From assembly GCF_016401385.1 (NCBI RefSeq), contig NZ_JAEACF010000001.1:3038001-3102000 (forward strand): 64,000 bases of DNA. Reading direction: 5' to 3'. The translations under genes were made by a program, and so were the position numbers. The notes below the pieces were generated by a model that saw only the letters and a list, made by a program, of their open reading frames with translations, did no database searches and was not told the origin of the DNA. This stretch comes from Fictibacillus halophilus. GTDB lineage: Bacteria > Bacillota > Bacilli > Bacillales > Fictibacillaceae. Of the stretch, positions 62,479 through 64,000 are shown piece after piece; positions within the stretch are counted from its first letter, which is position 1, and each line of letters begins with the position of its first letter.

Positions 62479-63578
62479 CAGCCATCAACCTCCCCGAGAA
62501 CAATATCAATCCCGCCTAAGATGGTAATCAAGTTGGAGATGTTTTCACCGACTAAAAGTTTTGGCAGAATCTGAAGGTTGTAAAAAGATGGCCTGCGAAA
62601 CTTCAAGCGGTACGGTTCTTTCTTTCCTTCTGATGCGATGTAGCAGCCGATTTCTCCACGAGGCGACTCAATTCGAACGAAAGCTTCGCCTTTTGGCGGC
62701 TTGATGATTCTTGGCACTTTTGCCATAACCGGTCCTTCTTCTGGAAACTGTTCCACCGCTTGTTCTACAATCTTGAGTGATTCTTCAATTTCCTGCATGC
62801 GGCACTGATAACGCGCCCATGCATCGCCCGTATGAAATACCGGAACATCAAAATCAAAACGGTCATAGATCGAATAAGGTTCATCTTTTCTAAGATCCCA
62901 ATTCGTACCCGTGCATCTTAAGTTTGCGCCGCTTAATGAAAAGTTCAGTGCTTCTTCTTTTGTGTAGTAGCCGATTCCTTTGACACGGTTCAAAAAGATT
63001 TCGTTGCCCGTCACAAGGTCATGATAGCCAGCAAGCTCTTCTCTCATGTACGGAACAAAATCTCGCACTTTCTCGATCCAGCCATCTGGTGCATCCCATT
63101 TCACACCGCCAACACGCATATAGTTGAACGTAAGGCGAGCCCCGCAGATCTCGTTCAGCATATTGATGATCGCTTCTCGTTCACGAAACGCGTATAGGAA
63201 CGGACTCATCGCCCCGATATCTAATAAATATGTACCGAACCACACGAGATGGCTTGCGATGCGGCCAAGCTCCATCACGATGACACGCAGATACTCCGCG
63301 CGTTCTGGTATCTCTAGACTCATCATCGTTTCGACCGCGTGGCAGATTACATAATTGTTCGTCATGGCCGCTAAATAATCCATGCGGTCTGTGTATGGAA
63401 TAATCTGCGTGTATTGAAGGTTTTCTGCTAATTTCTCTGTACCTCGGTGAAGATAACCGATCACTGGGGTCGCTTCAATAATTGTTTCTCCGTCGATTTT
63501 GAGTACGATTCGAAAAACGCCGTGTGTGCTCGGATGCTGAGGCCCAACGTTGAGGAGCATCTCTTCTGTTCTGATCAA
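62478..63578 (-). CDS. nuoD: NADH-quinone oxidoreductase subunit D
   Basis: 366 residues, 49-kDa subunit related to hydrogenase large subunits. Blocks are LNVGPQHPSTHGVFRIVL, GYLHRGTEKLAENLQYTQII and GEIGCYIASEGKKEPYRLKF. It forms the quinone pocket with NuoB and NuoH. No nuoE, nuoF or nuoG can be expected here; bacilli have the 11-subunit form, so the electron donor may not be NADH. Confidence 0.97.
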   Translation of the reverse strand: MIRTEEMLLNVGPQHPSTHGVFRIVLKIDGETIIEATPVIGYLHRGTEKLAENLQYTQIIPYTDRMDYLAAMTNNYVICHAVETMMSLEIPERAEYLRVIVMELGRIASHLVWFGTYLLDIGAMSPFLYAFREREAIINMLNEICGARLTFNYMRVGGVKWDAPDGWIEKVRDFVPYMREELAGYHDLVTGNEIFLNRVKGIGYYTKEEALNFSLSGANLRCTGTNWDLRKDEPYSIYDRFDFDVPVFHTGDAWARYQCRMQEIEESLKIVEQAVEQFPEEGPVMAKVPRIIKPPKGEAFVRIESPRGEIGCYIASEGKKEPYRLKFRRPSFYNLQILPKLLVGENISNLITILGGIDIVLGEVDG

Positions 63579-63583
63579 TGTCT

Positions 63584-64000
63584 CTACACCTCCACGTCAT
63601 GTGGTTCGTAATCTTTTCTTAGCGGATGTCCGACCCAATCATCCGGCAGCATGATGCGCGTTAAGTTCGGATGACCTTCAAAGTGAATACCTAGAAGATC
63701 ATACGTTTCACGCTCTGGCCAGTTTGCTCCCTCCCATAACGGGGTAATGGAATGGGTAGTAGCGCTATTTCTGTCTATTTTTACTTTTAAGGCAACGGAC
63801 TGGCGATGGTTGTATGAATACAGGTGGTTATAGACTTCAAAATGTGTTTCAAAATCGGTGCCGTGCATTTCAGATAAATAATCAAAACGAAGCTGGTCAT
63901 TGTATTTTAAAAACTCCGCGATCTTAAAATAGGAATCAGGTTTTGCAACTAAGGTAGGGACGTCTTTTGACAGTCTGTTAATATAGGAATCTTCGAGTAC
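63584..64000 (-). CDS. nuoC: NADH-quinone oxidoreductase subunit C, 5' part outside window
   Basis: 139 codons of the C-terminal part are seen; the frame stays open to the right edge (first residues VLEDSYINRLSKD), so the start lies outside. The 30-kDa signature is PERETYDLLGIHFEGHPN followed by RIMLPDDWVGHPLRKDYEP. The ATG at 63868 is internal. It precedes nuoD by 5 bp. Confidence 0.95.
   Translation of the reverse strand, partial: VLEDSYINRLSKDVPTLVAKPDSYFKIAEFLKYNDQLRFDYLSEMHGTDFETHFEVYNHLYSYNHRQSVALKVKIDRNSATTHSITPLWEGANWPERETYDLLGIHFEGHPNLTRIMLPDDWVGHPLRKDYEPHDVEV

Noticed and set aside
54642..64000. Loss of nuoE, nuoF and nuoG from the nuo operon as a defect
   Set aside because: The 11-subunit form without these genes is normal for bacilli, and the upstream end of the operon is outside the window.

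Overview
The window looks like a chromosomal segment of a low-to-moderate GC, endospore-forming, motile member of the Bacillaceae. The evidence is the conserved block spoIID-spoIIQ-spoIIID-mbl-flhO-flhP-fabZ with ywmB, murA and ywzB, a TPP-controlled thi operon, a mifM-like/yidC2 pair, strong AGGAGG ribosome sites, and many GTG/TTG starts that only a Shine-Dalgarno sequence reveals. The genus is inference; Fictibacillus or a close relative fits best.

Region by region. 1-1.2 kb: the end of a jelly-roll-like spore-surface protein and two DUF4183 proteins, probably an exosporium/appendage cluster. 1.4-3.8 kb: a ZorA/ZorB-like MotAB-type proton motor without recognisable effector genes. 4.5-9.1 kb: an ECF sigma operon with a membrane protein, an ABC ATPase and two permeases, facing a PadR/HAAS pair. 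10.5-16.2 kb: an AraC/GyrI regulator, a DMT exporter, a 26-residue membrane peptide, a split chromate transporter with a gamma-glutamyltransferase, and YhfH. 16.2-19.4 kb: the glyoxylate shunt (aceB, aceA) with a 128-bp palindromic repeat between the genes. 19.6-23.9 kb: an ABC-2 exporter and two divergent EamA transporters. 23.9-24.9 kb: YidC2 behind a MifM-like leader gene whose last codons pair with the yidC2 ribosome site. 25-28.8 kb: tenI-thiO-thiS-thiG-thiF under a TPP riboswitch. 29-35 kb: a CAP-domain secreted protein and a giant secreted amylopullulanase with cre sites. 35.3-41.2 kb: a lipoprotein, GNAT, SGNH hydrolase, methyltransferase, an Rrf2 regulator divergent from a cysteine-dioxygenase/HpaB operon, and a frameshifted HAD gene. 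41.4-54.1 kb: fabZ, an EpuA-like protein, flhP, flhO, mbl, spoIIID, spoIIQ, spoIID, a DUF3298 protein, a thermolysin-type protease, murA, ywmB and ywzB. 54.6-64 kb: the 11-subunit-type nuo operon (nuoN back to a partial nuoC), with two palindromic elements between nuoI and nuoH.

Two things stand out. First, at least seven intergenic regions carry degenerate arrays of short units repeating every 20-21 bp, close to two turns of B-DNA. They use a few core families (GGNCTATAAA, TATGAGTC/ATTAAGTC, CACCGGTGAA, GAACGTGTA), and three of them include or end in the same conserved stretch of about 40 bp. They match no standard feature class. Second, the mifM-like leader has the full architecture of a stalling-controlled YidC2 switch. 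The window also holds nested palindromic mobile elements and an orphan ZorAB-like motor. All calls rest on reading the sequence; no database search was run.
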